From Pseudomonadota bacterium (GTDB lineage: Bacteria; Pseudomonadota; Alphaproteobacteria; Sphingomonadales; Sphingomonadaceae): a stretch of DNA of 8,269 nt. The notes beneath the pieces were generated by a model. That model was given only the letters and a program-made list of their open reading frames with translations. It was not told the origin of the DNA and did not search any database. Positions 1-4,613 of the stretch are shown piece after piece (positions within the stretch are counted from its first letter, which is position 1; every line of letters starts with the position of its first letter). The translations under genes were made by a program, and so were the position numbers. The stretch spans positions 1 through 8,269 of the forward strand of contig JAFAEG010000070.1 in the NCBI GenBank assembly GCA_023424095.1, read 5' to 3'.

Positions 1-21
1 GGGGGGGCGGCGCGGCCCCCC
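1..21 (-). terminator. G/C-only hairpin at the window edge, possible terminator or assembly artefact
   Basis: The first 21 bases are G and C only. Positions 2-8 (GGGGGGC) and 15-21 (GCCCCCC) can form a perfect 7-bp stem around a 6-base loop. The hairpin lies about 22 bases past the stop codon of the minus-strand lipoprotein gene, where an intrinsic terminator would be expected, but any T-tract would lie outside the window. The leading G run could equally be a contig-end artefact, as at the other end. Confidence 0.3.
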
Positions 22-43
22 TTCTGTCTCCAGGGAGCGGAGC

Positions 44-307
44 TTACATCTTGTTGGCGGTGTTATGCGCCATGTTGCCCATGCTGCCATTCTCGATCGC
101 GTCGGCCTGGTTCTCGCCAGCCTCGCGGACCTGATCGGCCTGGTTGTACATGTCGGCGGACATGTTGTCGGCCTTCTGTTCGATCGCGTCGGCCTTGTTC
201 TCGGCCGCGTCCTCGACGGCGTCCGCCTTATTCTCTTTCGCCGTCTGGGTGCAGGCGCCGAGGGCGATGATGCAGGCCATGCCGGCGATGGTCGCGAATT
301 TTTTCAT
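44..307 (-). CDS. Small repeat-containing lipoprotein, function unknown
   Basis: This 87-residue protein has a short basic start (MKK), a hydrophobic stretch (about residues 4-18) and a lipobox LGAC, giving lipidation at Cys19. It should therefore be a membrane-anchored lipoprotein. The ATG at 307 is chosen because AGGGGA lies six bases upstream and the signal peptide starts there; an upstream in-frame ATG at 352 would put unrelated residues ahead of the signal. The mature part is Ala/Glu/Asp/Asn/Gln-rich, probably helical, and carries three near-identical octads: ENKADAVE (25-32), ENKADAIE (36-43) and ENQADAIE (65-72). The first two are spaced 11 residues apart. The tail is Met/Asn-rich. No enzymatic motif is visible. 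It lies downstream of the split-barrel gene on the same strand, 127 bases away, and has its own candidate promoter. A structural or stress-protective envelope role is only a guess. Confidence 0.85.
   Translation of the reverse strand: MKKFATIAGMACIIALGACTQTAKENKADAVEDAAENKADAIEQKADNMSADMYNQADQVREAGENQADAIENGSMGNMAHNTANKM
92..235 (-). repeat. Three copies of a 24-base coding repeat in the lipoprotein gene
   Basis: Copies lie at 92-115, 179-202 and 212-235 and encode ENQADAIE, ENKADAIE and ENKADAVE. The copies at 92-115 and 179-202 differ at only two bases. The third (212-235) is more divergent at the DNA level while its protein is nearly unchanged, which points to selection on the protein repeat. 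Confidence 0.7.
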
Positions 308-387
308 GGATAGTCCCCTGTTCAAAAGGGAGGCGCGCGACCGCAGCCGCACGCCTCAGCTCTGCGTAACATCGGTTACCTTTGCGC

Positions 388-413
388 AACCGCTATCGCG
401 CTGATTCGGTTCC
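388..413 (-). promoter_or_regulatory. Candidate EcfG-type promoter for the lipoprotein gene
   Basis: On the minus strand GGAAC (413-409) is followed after 17 bases by GGTT (391-388). The alphaproteobacterial EcfG consensus is GGAAC-N16/17-CGTT, so this is a full -35 match and three of four bases at -10. Transcription would start near 381, leaving a leader of about 74 bases. A small inverted repeat (GTAAC 366-370, GTTAC 375-379) lies in that leader. Confidence 0.4.
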
Positions 414-434
414 GTTTCCTGCGACGAACGGTGT

Positions 435-887
435 TCAGGCGGCCTGCCGCTCGGGCAATTTGATCTCGCCCTCGTCATAGCCGTCCCAATAATGCACCCG
501 CCGCGCGGCGACGCGGATCAGGGTCAAACCGGGCGTATCCATGCCCTGCTCGAACCAGCTGTCGAGATCCTTGTTCCAGTGCGCAGCGAAGGCGGCCTTG
601 TCCTGGCTGAGCGTCGCTTCGCCCTCGACGGTGAGGAAGAAGGGCCGCAGGCCCAGCAGCCCCGATTTCGCCTGGTAGGACAGGCCGACCTGCGGGTCGC
701 GGCGGATGTCGCTCACGGTCCGCGTGCTCTCCAGCGCGAAGAACCAGGAATCGCCGTCGAACGCGACCTCGCGATTGTTGCTCATCGGTCGCCCGGCGAT
801 CGCGCCATTGTCGGTGCGCGTCGTCAGGATGGCGAAGTCGATGTCGCGCATCTTCTCGGCCAGATCCTCGATCGTCTTTTCAGCCAT
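435..887 (-). CDS. FMN-binding split-barrel protein, pyridoxamine 5'-phosphate oxidase-like general stress type
   Basis: The 150-residue protein matches the single-domain flavin-binding split-barrel family often called general stress protein 26-like. Typical features are an N-terminal helix (residues 3-15), the strand DFAILTT (17-23), GRPM (32-35), the strand WFFALES (48-54) and the helix-turn TVSDIRRDPQVGLSY (57-71). In the family this region binds FMN or a related flavin and the protein is a dimer; the substrate is usually unknown. It is much shorter than true PdxH (about 200-220 residues) and is not expected to make PLP. It is cytoplasmic, with no signal peptide. The ATG at 887 has GGAG eight bases upstream. 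The gene diverges from the S41 protease gene and has a weak EcfG-like promoter upstream, which would fit a stress role. The family assignment is confident; the reaction is unknown. Confidence 0.9.
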   Translation of the reverse strand: MAEKTIEDLAEKMRDIDFAILTTRTDNGAIAGRPMSNNREVAFDGDSWFFALESTRTVSDIRRDPQVGLSYQAKSGLLGLRPFFLTVEGEATLSQDKAAFAAHWNKDLDSWFEQGMDTPGLTLIRVAARRVHYWDGYDEGEIKLPERQAA

Positions 888-921
888 GGTTCATGCTCCG
901 ATATGCTAGCGTCTCGGGGCG

Positions 922-947
922 AACGCCGGGGCCGCGCCAAAGGTTTC
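922..947 (-). promoter_or_regulatory. Weak EcfG-like promoter for the split-barrel gene
   Basis: The minus strand reads GAAAC (947-943), 17 bases, then CGTT (925-922). That is one mismatch in the -35 box (consensus GGAAC) and a perfect -10. The predicted start near 915 gives a leader of about 28 bases containing the ribosome binding site. The region is GC-rich and the -35 is imperfect, so a chance match is possible. Confidence 0.3.
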
Positions 948-968
948 CCCGGCGCTGCTGGAGCTGAA

Positions 969-997
969 GTGACAAGCCCAGGCGCTTGGATTAAGCG
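969..997 (+). promoter_or_regulatory. Weak sigma70-like promoter before the S41 protease gene
   Basis: GTGACA (969-974) and TAAGCG (992-997) are 17 bases apart and resemble degenerate -35 and -10 boxes. A start near 1004 would leave room for the GGAG site and the GTG start at 1029, but almost none for the ATG at 1011. The -10 match is poor. Confidence 0.22.
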
Positions 998-1028
998 ACT
1001 GGAAAACAGGATGGAATCGGAGAGAGCC

Positions 1029-2498
1029 GTGGGTCGGACAAAGCGTTTTTCGGCATCGGTGGCGATCTGCGCCTTCGTCTCGGGATGCGGCGGTGGCGGC
1101 GGCGGTGGAGGCGGCGGCGGAACCGTCATCGTTCCCCCGACCACGCCCCCGCCGACCGCCGGCTGCACGCTCGCCGAGCGCCAGGCCTGGGCCGCGGCGC
1201 AGATCAATGAATGGTATCTGTTCCCCGAATTGATCGCGACCGGCGTCAACGCCTCCGCCCATGCCAGCGTGGAATCCTATGTCGACGCGCTCGTCGCGCC
1301 GGCGCGCGCGCAGAATCGCGACCGTTTCTTCACCTATGTGACCTCGATCGCCGAGGAGAATGCCTTCTTCAATTCCGGCTCCAGCGCAGGCTTCGGCATC
1401 CGGCTCTCTAACGAGCCGGGGAATCTGGTGGTCATGGAGTCGTTCGAGGGCGGACCAGCCCTTGCGGCCGGGATCGATCGAGGAACTCGGATCGAGGCGA
1501 TCGGGACGACCGAAGCAAATCTCGAGGGAGTCAATGCGATCTACAGCCGCGGCGGCGCGAACGCCGTCACGGCGGCGCTCGGACCCAGCACCGCGGGTGT
1601 TTCCCGCGTGCTGCGCATAACCGATTCCGCCGGGACGCGGAACGTGACCGTGACCAAGGCGGACTTCGCGATCGACCCGGTGTCCGACCGCTACGGCACC
1701 AGGATCATCGACGACGGCGGCCGGAAGGTCGGTTACGTGAATTTGCGGACCTTTATCGATACGGCGGACGCCAATCTTCGCGGCGCCTTCGCGCAGTTCC
1801 GCGCTCAGGGCATTACCGAGGTGATCGTCGATTTCCGCTACAATGGCGGCGGGCTCGTACGGATCGCCGAACTGATGAACGATCTCCTGCTGGGCCGCCC
1901 GGCTTCAAGCGTTCAGGGCTACGTCGCTTTTCGGGCGTCGAAGTCCAGCCAGAACGAGACGGTCAACTTCGCGCCGCAGCCCCAGTCGATCAGCGGCATG
2001 AAGGTCGCTTTCATCGGCACCGGCAGCTCGGCGTCGGCAAGCGAACTCGTGATGAATGCGGCCTTGCCCTATCTCGGCGCCAATGCGGCGCTGATCGGCA
2101 CCAACACGTACGGCAAGCCGGTCGGCCAGATCGCGCTCGATCGTGCCGCCTGTGACGATCGCCTGCGTGTCATCGCCTTCGCCACTCAGAATTCGGCGCG
2201 GCAGGGCGATTATTACACCGGCCTGGCGTCGAAGTTCCAATCGACCTGCCGGGCACCGGATGACCTCTCCCGGCCGCTCGGCGATCCGAACGAGGCCTCG
2301 ACCCGCGCGGCGCTGGATTTCCTCGCCGGCCGGCCCTGCGCCATCGGCACGATCAGCGATGCGGGCGGCGGGATCGCCGGCGGGCCGGGCGAAAGCGGGC
2401 AGCGCGCAACCGCCCAGGTCCAGGCCCAGGACGGCTATGATCTGCTGACGCCGGACCGGCCGACCACGCCGCAGCGCGAGATCCCCGGCTTCTTCTAA
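1029..2498 (+). CDS. S41 family (CtpA/Tsp-type) serine protease, lipoprotein
   Basis: This 489-residue protein is an exported C-terminal-processing-type protease with a Ser/Lys dyad. I chose the GTG at 1029: GGAGAG lies just upstream and it gives a clean basic signal sequence. An in-frame ATG at 1011 would add six residues including two acidic ones and has a poorer ribosome binding site. The lipobox VSGC places the lipidated Cys at residue 20. It is followed by eleven consecutive glycines (21-31) and a Pro/Thr linker. After an N-terminal helical region (about 45-115) comes a PDZ-like domain (about 121-210), then the S41 core from KVGYVNLRTF (233) with DFRYNGGG (268-275). The expected nucleophile is Ser336 in SASE and the general base Lys363 in TYGK, a spacing of 27 (25 in E. 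coli Tsp). Both key residues are present, so it looks active. It probably cleaves envelope proteins; the target is unknown. Confidence 0.92.
   Translation: MGRTKRFSASVAICAFVSGCGGGGGGGGGGGTVIVPPTTPPPTAGCTLAERQAWAAAQINEWYLFPELIATGVNASAHASVESYVDALVAPARAQNRDRFFTYVTSIAEENAFFNSGSSAGFGIRLSNEPGNLVVMESFEGGPALAAGIDRGTRIEAIGTTEANLEGVNAIYSRGGANAVTAALGPSTAGVSRVLRITDSAGTRNVTVTKADFAIDPVSDRYGTRIIDDGGRKVGYVNLRTFIDTADANLRGAFAQFRAQGITEVIVDFRYNGGGLVRIAELMNDLLLGRPASSVQGYVAFRASKSSQNETVNFAPQPQSISGMKVAFIGTGSSASASELVMNAALPYLGANAALIGTNTYGKPVGQIALDRAACDDRLRVIAFATQNSARQGDYYTGLASKFQSTCRAPDDLSRPLGDPNEASTRAALDFLAGRPCAIGTISDAGGGIAGGPGESGQRATAQVQAQDGYDLLTPDRPTTPQREIPGFF
1089..1121 (+). repeat. GGN microsatellite encoding eleven glycines
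   Basis: Eleven consecutive glycine codons, mostly GGC, directly follow the lipidated cysteine codon of the S41 protease. A run of near-identical triplets like this could change length by slippage without changing the reading frame. It would act as a flexible tether between membrane anchor and protease. Confidence 0.8.
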
Positions 2499-2500
2499 GG

Positions 2501-2523
2501 GCGCGGGCCTTCCGGCCCGACGC
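2501..2523. terminator. Shared hairpin between convergent genes
   Basis: CGGGCC (2504-2509) and GGCCCG (2514-2519) pair around a TTCC loop. The stem extends by GCG/CGC (2501-2503, 2521-2523) across a single bulged A. It sits exactly in the 27-base gap between the stop codons of the plus-strand protease gene and the minus-strand cystatin-like gene, so it could serve both. There is no clear T-tract on either strand, so it may only stabilise 3' ends. Confidence 0.55.
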
Positions 2524-2525
2524 GC

Positions 2526-2900
2526 TTATTCGTCGTCGTCGCCCTCGGCCTCGTTCGAGCCGGTATCGCCGGTCTCGTCGATGCTGCGGACGCTATATTC
2601 GCCCTGCAGCGAATGGAACACTTCCGCCGAATAGGAGCGGCCGTCGGTGGTGGTGAAGGTGATCCGGTAGATCGTTCCGGCGACAACCTGACGGGTGGCG
2701 CTGGTCACTTCCTCGACCGTGGCCTCGACCGATTCCGCGGCGAAGGCGGCAGCCGCCTGGACGCGCTCGTCCGAGACACTGACCGCACCGGCGCCACCCA
2801 GCACCGGCCGTTGCTTGGCTGTCGGCGCGTCATTCATATGCAGCGGTGCCCCGGCCGGCGCGGCGGTGGCCGCCATCAGCGAGCAGATCAAAGCGAGCAT
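2526..2900 (-). CDS. Secreted cystatin-like protein with QVVAG signature
   Basis: The 124-residue protein has a signal-like hydrophobic N-terminus (residues 1-18, AGA before Pro19) that lacks the usual basic residue. The mature part follows the cystatin plan: a glycine pair (35-36) in a flexible segment, the helix SDERVQAAAAFAAESV (43-58), then QVVAG (71-75) in TRQVVAGTIYRITF, and further strands SYSAEVFHS (89-97) and YSVRSI (102-107). QxVxG is the first inhibitory loop of cystatins, which block papain-type cysteine proteases. The second-hairpin Pro-Trp of classical cystatins is not present. The tail is acidic (EAEGDDDE). The ATG at 2900 is preceded by a strong GAGAGGGGA site. The gene converges on the S41 protease, but that is a serine protease, so no inhibitor-target pairing is implied. 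The fold is well supported; inhibitory activity is inferred only from the motif. Confidence 0.8.
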   Translation of the reverse strand: MLALICSLMAATAAPAGAPLHMNDAPTAKQRPVLGGAGAVSVSDERVQAAAAFAAESVEATVEEVTSATRQVVAGTIYRITFTTTDGRSYSAEVFHSLQGEYSVRSIDETGDTGSNEAEGDDDE

Positions 2901-2975
2901 GGATTTTCCCCTCTCCAGGCGACCGCATGTCTGATCGATCGCGTGCCCCTTGTCGACTCCGGCAGGTGGCCACGC

Positions 2976-3005
2976 GCTGAACGTTCCGGTTCGGTAACGT
3001 TCAGC
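2976..3005. repeat. Perfect 10-bp inverted repeat upstream of the cystatin-like gene
   Basis: GCTGAACGTT (2976-2985) and AACGTTCAGC (2996-3005) are exact reverse complements separated by 10 bases. Part of the spacer (CCG-GTT-CGG) can also pair. It directly abuts the T-tract of the terminator of the neighbouring gene and lies 76 bases upstream of the cystatin-like start. It could be an operator, a second transcription-blocking hairpin, or an mRNA leader structure. Each half contains GAAC/GTTC, recalling the GGAAC-GTTCC palindrome at 4048-4074. Confidence 0.6.
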
Positions 3006-3038
3006 AAAAAGGGGCGCCCCGCAATTGCGAGGCGCCCC
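3006..3038 (-). terminator. Intrinsic terminator of the RcnB-like gene
   Basis: On the minus strand GGGGCGCC and GGCGCCCC form a perfect 8-bp stem. The 12-base interior contains the self-complementary CGCAATTGCG, which extends the pairing. The stem is followed at once by TTTTT (3010-3006). It starts about 20 bases after the stop codon. Confidence 0.92.
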
Positions 3039-3058
3039 ATCTTCCGATCCGACCGGGA

Positions 3059-3643
3059 CTAGCGGATCGGGTGAATGCGAACGACGCGATTGGTGCGCAC
3101 ATTGATCTCGTAGACCTGGCGGCCGTCCGAGCGATATTGGATGTTGCCGCGGTCGCGATAGCCAAGCCTGGTCGCATTATAGAGCGAGCCACGCAGCTCG
3201 CGGGGGATGGTGTCGCCGACCCGCAGGCCGCGGCCGTAATTGCCGTAGCCATCGCCCCGACCATAATTGCCGTCGCCGCGGCCGTTCCAGTCATTGTCGT
3301 CCCAGCCATAGCGATTGCCCCAATTGGAGCCGCCGGCGCGCCGCACCTCCTGGCGCAGGGCAATCAGGCGCTGCTGAAGCGTCGCGCGCTCCTGCCGGTC
3401 GATGCCGTTGCGAGCATAGCGTTCCTGCAGCTGGCGCAGATCGCGCATCTGGTAGCGCAGGCGCCGCTGCTCGCTATTGCTGATCGCGCCGGCCTGCACG
3501 CCGGCATCGAGCCGGGCGTCGAGATTGTCGAGCTGCACCCCGATGCCCATGTCGCCGCGCGCGCCATAGCCCGGCTGCGCCGCGGCATCGGAGGCCAGGA
3601 CAACGGCCGGGATTGCCGCCAAGGCGAGCAGGATTTTCTTCAT
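3059..3643 (-). CDS. Exported protein with helical region and RcnB-like C-terminus
   Basis: This 194-residue protein has a standard signal peptide (MKKILLALAA...), likely cut after Ala22. The mature N-terminal part (about 36-102) is a charged helical region containing DARLDAGVQAGAIS and ERYARNGIDRQERATLQQRL. That pattern recurs in many exported sphingomonad proteins. A Gly/Asn/Asp/Trp-rich low-complexity stretch (104-139) with repeated GRGDG and NYGRG units links it to a C-terminal segment (140-194). This segment begins RVGDTIP and ends with YEINVRTNRVVRIHPIR, resembling the RcnB family (periplasmic nickel/cobalt homeostasis). The likeness is partial and a metal role is not shown. The ATG at 3643 is chosen because AAGGAG lies six bases upstream; another in-frame ATG at 3658 lies upstream of that site. 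The gene has its own terminator and a candidate stress promoter. Confidence 0.82.
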   Translation of the reverse strand: MKKILLALAAIPAVVLASDAAAQPGYGARGDMGIGVQLDNLDARLDAGVQAGAISNSEQRRLRYQMRDLRQLQERYARNGIDRQERATLQQRLIALRQEVRRAGGSNWGNRYGWDDNDWNGRGDGNYGRGDGYGNYGRGLRVGDTIPRELRGSLYNATRLGYRDRGNIQYRSDGRQVYEINVRTNRVVRIHPIR

Positions 3644-3676
3644 GATAGACTCCTTCATATTCGCCCAACCCGATGT

Positions 3677-3695
3677 GCCGGCATAAACGGCCGGC
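3677..3695. repeat. GCCGGC inverted repeat over a predicted promoter
   Basis: Two GCCGGC copies (3677-3682 and 3690-3695; each is its own reverse complement) flank a 7-base spacer. The repeat overlaps the predicted -10 box and start point of the RcnB-like gene, and also lies downstream of the DESFPASDP gene. It could be an operator or a weak transcript-end hairpin; short GC-rich repeats like this also arise by chance. Confidence 0.35.
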
Positions 3696-3710
3696 GGGCG
3701 GCTTGTTTCC
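3686..3710 (-). promoter_or_regulatory. Candidate EcfG-type promoter for the RcnB-like gene
   Basis: The minus strand reads GGAAA (3710-3706), 16 bases, then CGTT (3689-3686). This is one mismatch in the -35 box, a perfect -10 and consensus spacing. The predicted start near 3678 gives a leader of about 35 bases ending in the strong AAGGAG site. Confidence 0.4.
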
Positions 3711-3731
3711 CGGTTGCCCCGGGGCCGCTGA

Positions 3732-4013
3732 TCAATCGACGCGCGATCCCACCGGCGCGGGATCGCTCGCGGGGAAACTTTCGTCCGACGCCTGGTCGGT
3801 CGCGCTCCAGCTCTTCGGCGGGTCGCGCATCGCATCCGGCCCGGCCGAACGCGTCGCGCTGACATCGCTGGCAGCATATTGCTCGTCTTCACTCAACGCG
3901 GCGGCGCGCGGCTGCCGCTCGCTGTAACGGCGATAGGCACTGACCGCCATGTAACCGAGCGCGGCGGCGCCGATCGTCGCCAGGATGGACGTGGTGGTGC
4001 GATTGAGGCGCAT
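3732..4013 (-). CDS. Small membrane-anchored protein with DESFPASDP motif
   Basis: The 93-residue protein has one predicted membrane segment near its start (about residues 10-26, ILATIGAAALGYMAVSA) followed by arginines, so the tail probably faces the cytoplasm. The tail is polar and likely disordered. It ends in SWSATDQASDESFPASDPAPV; the core DESFPASDP (77-85) is a short conserved motif found at the C-termini of many small alphaproteobacterial proteins of unknown function. The ATG at 4013 has AGGGA eight bases upstream. The gene diverges from the NAD operon and shares with it the palindromic candidate EcfG promoter. Its mRNA leader would be about 28 bases. No enzymatic residues are visible. 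The gene call is good because the motif is recognisable; the function is unknown. Confidence 0.78.
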   Translation of the reverse strand: MRLNRTTTSILATIGAAALGYMAVSAYRRYSERQPRAAALSEDEQYAASDVSATRSAGPDAMRDPPKSWSATDQASDESFPASDPAPVGSRVD

Positions 4014-4047
4014 TGGGAAAATCCCTGTTCTTTGGTCGTTTGGACGA

Positions 4048-4074
4048 GGAACATATGGAAACAGGTGCGGTTCC
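4048..4074 (-). promoter_or_regulatory. Candidate EcfG-type promoter, minus-strand reading of a palindrome
   Basis: On the minus strand GGAAC (4074-4070) is followed by 17 bases and GTTCC (4052-4048), which fits GGAAC-N16-(c)GTT with T for C at the first -10 position. A start near 4041 leaves about 28 bases before the ATG at 4013. Confidence 0.5.
4048..4074 (+). promoter_or_regulatory. Candidate EcfG-type promoter, plus-strand reading of the same palindrome
   Basis: GGAAC (4048-4052), 17 bases, then GTTCC (4070-4074), matching GGAAC-N16-(c)GTT with G for C at the first -10 position. A start near 4080 leaves about 33 bases, including GAGGAG, before the TTG at 4113. It would leave only about 9 bases and no ribosome binding site before the ATG at 4089. 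Confidence 0.5.
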
Positions 4075-4112
4075 GCATCCGAAACTATATGCCAGCGCCC
4101 GAGGAGCCCTGC

Positions 4113-4613
4113 TTGCCGCATACCGAAACCCTCTCGCCCGTCATTCCGCAGGATCTGGAGGAAGATCTTCGCCGGCTGCTGACCAAGGCGAGCGAGCGCG
4201 GGATCATGCTGGCGACGGCGGAAAGCTGCACCGGCGGCATGCTGGCGTCGCTGCTGACCGACATTCCCGGCATCGCGCACAGTTTCGAGCGCGGCTTCGT
4301 GACCTATACGGACGAGGCGAAAGCGGAGATGCTCGGTGTCCCCGCAATTTTGCTCGCTGAGCGGGGCGCGGTGTCGCGGGAAGTCGCGGTGGCGATGGCG
4401 GAAGGGGCACTCGAACGGTCGCGCGCGAATATGGCGCTGGCCGTCACCGGATTTGCCGATAGTGGTGAGGAGCCGGGCCTGGTCCATTTCGCCTGCGCCC
4501 GCGCGGGCCGTATGACGCAGCATCGCGAAGAGCATTTCGGCGCGATCGGACGGGGTGCGACCAGGGTGGAATGTCTGCGCGTGGGCGTCGAGATGATGAC
4601 GGAGATGCTGTGA
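4113..4613 (+). CDS. pncC: PncC/CinA C-terminal family nicotinamide-nucleotide amidohydrolase
   Basis: The 166-residue protein consists of the CinA C-terminal domain alone, about the size of E. coli PncC (165). This family deamidates NMN to nicotinic acid mononucleotide in NAD recycling. Family motifs are TAESCTGG with the conserved Ser38, and GFVTYTDEAK with Tyr65 and Lys70. The usual VTGxAGPGG loop is altered and shortened to VTGFADSGEEPG (111-122), so activity needs checking. I chose TTG at 4113 because GAGGAG lies exactly six bases upstream, the length fits the family and the predicted transcript starts near 4080. An in-frame ATG at 4089 (174 residues) has no ribosome binding site and is the main alternative. 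The stop TGA overlaps the nadE ATG (TGATG), so the two are translationally coupled. It is cytoplasmic. The family call is secure; the start is about 60 percent sure. Confidence 0.88.
   Translation: MPHTETLSPVIPQDLEEDLRRLLTKASERGIMLATAESCTGGMLASLLTDIPGIAHSFERGFVTYTDEAKAEMLGVPAILLAERGAVSREVAVAMAEGALERSRANMALAVTGFADSGEEPGLVHFACARAGRMTQHREEHFGAIGRGATRVECLRVGVEMMTEML

Noticed and set aside
492..1028. Upstream extension of the S41 protease frame to an ATG at 492
   Set aside because: It would overlap the split-barrel gene on the other strand and place about 180 unrelated residues before an obvious lipoprotein signal peptide.
3226..3300. Repeated GRGDG/NYGRG coding units as a tandem-repeat element or mobile sequence
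   Set aside because: The units are short, imperfect and in frame, consistent with ordinary low-complexity protein sequence.
3711..3726. CCCCGGGG palindrome after the DESFPASDP gene as a terminator
   Set aside because: It has no loop and no T-tract, so it cannot form a useful terminator hairpin.
3071..3862. A 263-codon plus-strand frame opposite the RcnB-like gene
   Set aside because: The minus-strand gene has a signal peptide, a strong ribosome binding site and a terminator; the plus-strand product is Ala/Ile/Val-rich shadow sequence crossing two genes.
4015..4025. Small palindrome GGGA-AAA-TCCC at the start of the DESFPASDP gene
   Set aside because: It includes the ribosome binding site and is only four base pairs per arm, so chance is the simpler explanation.
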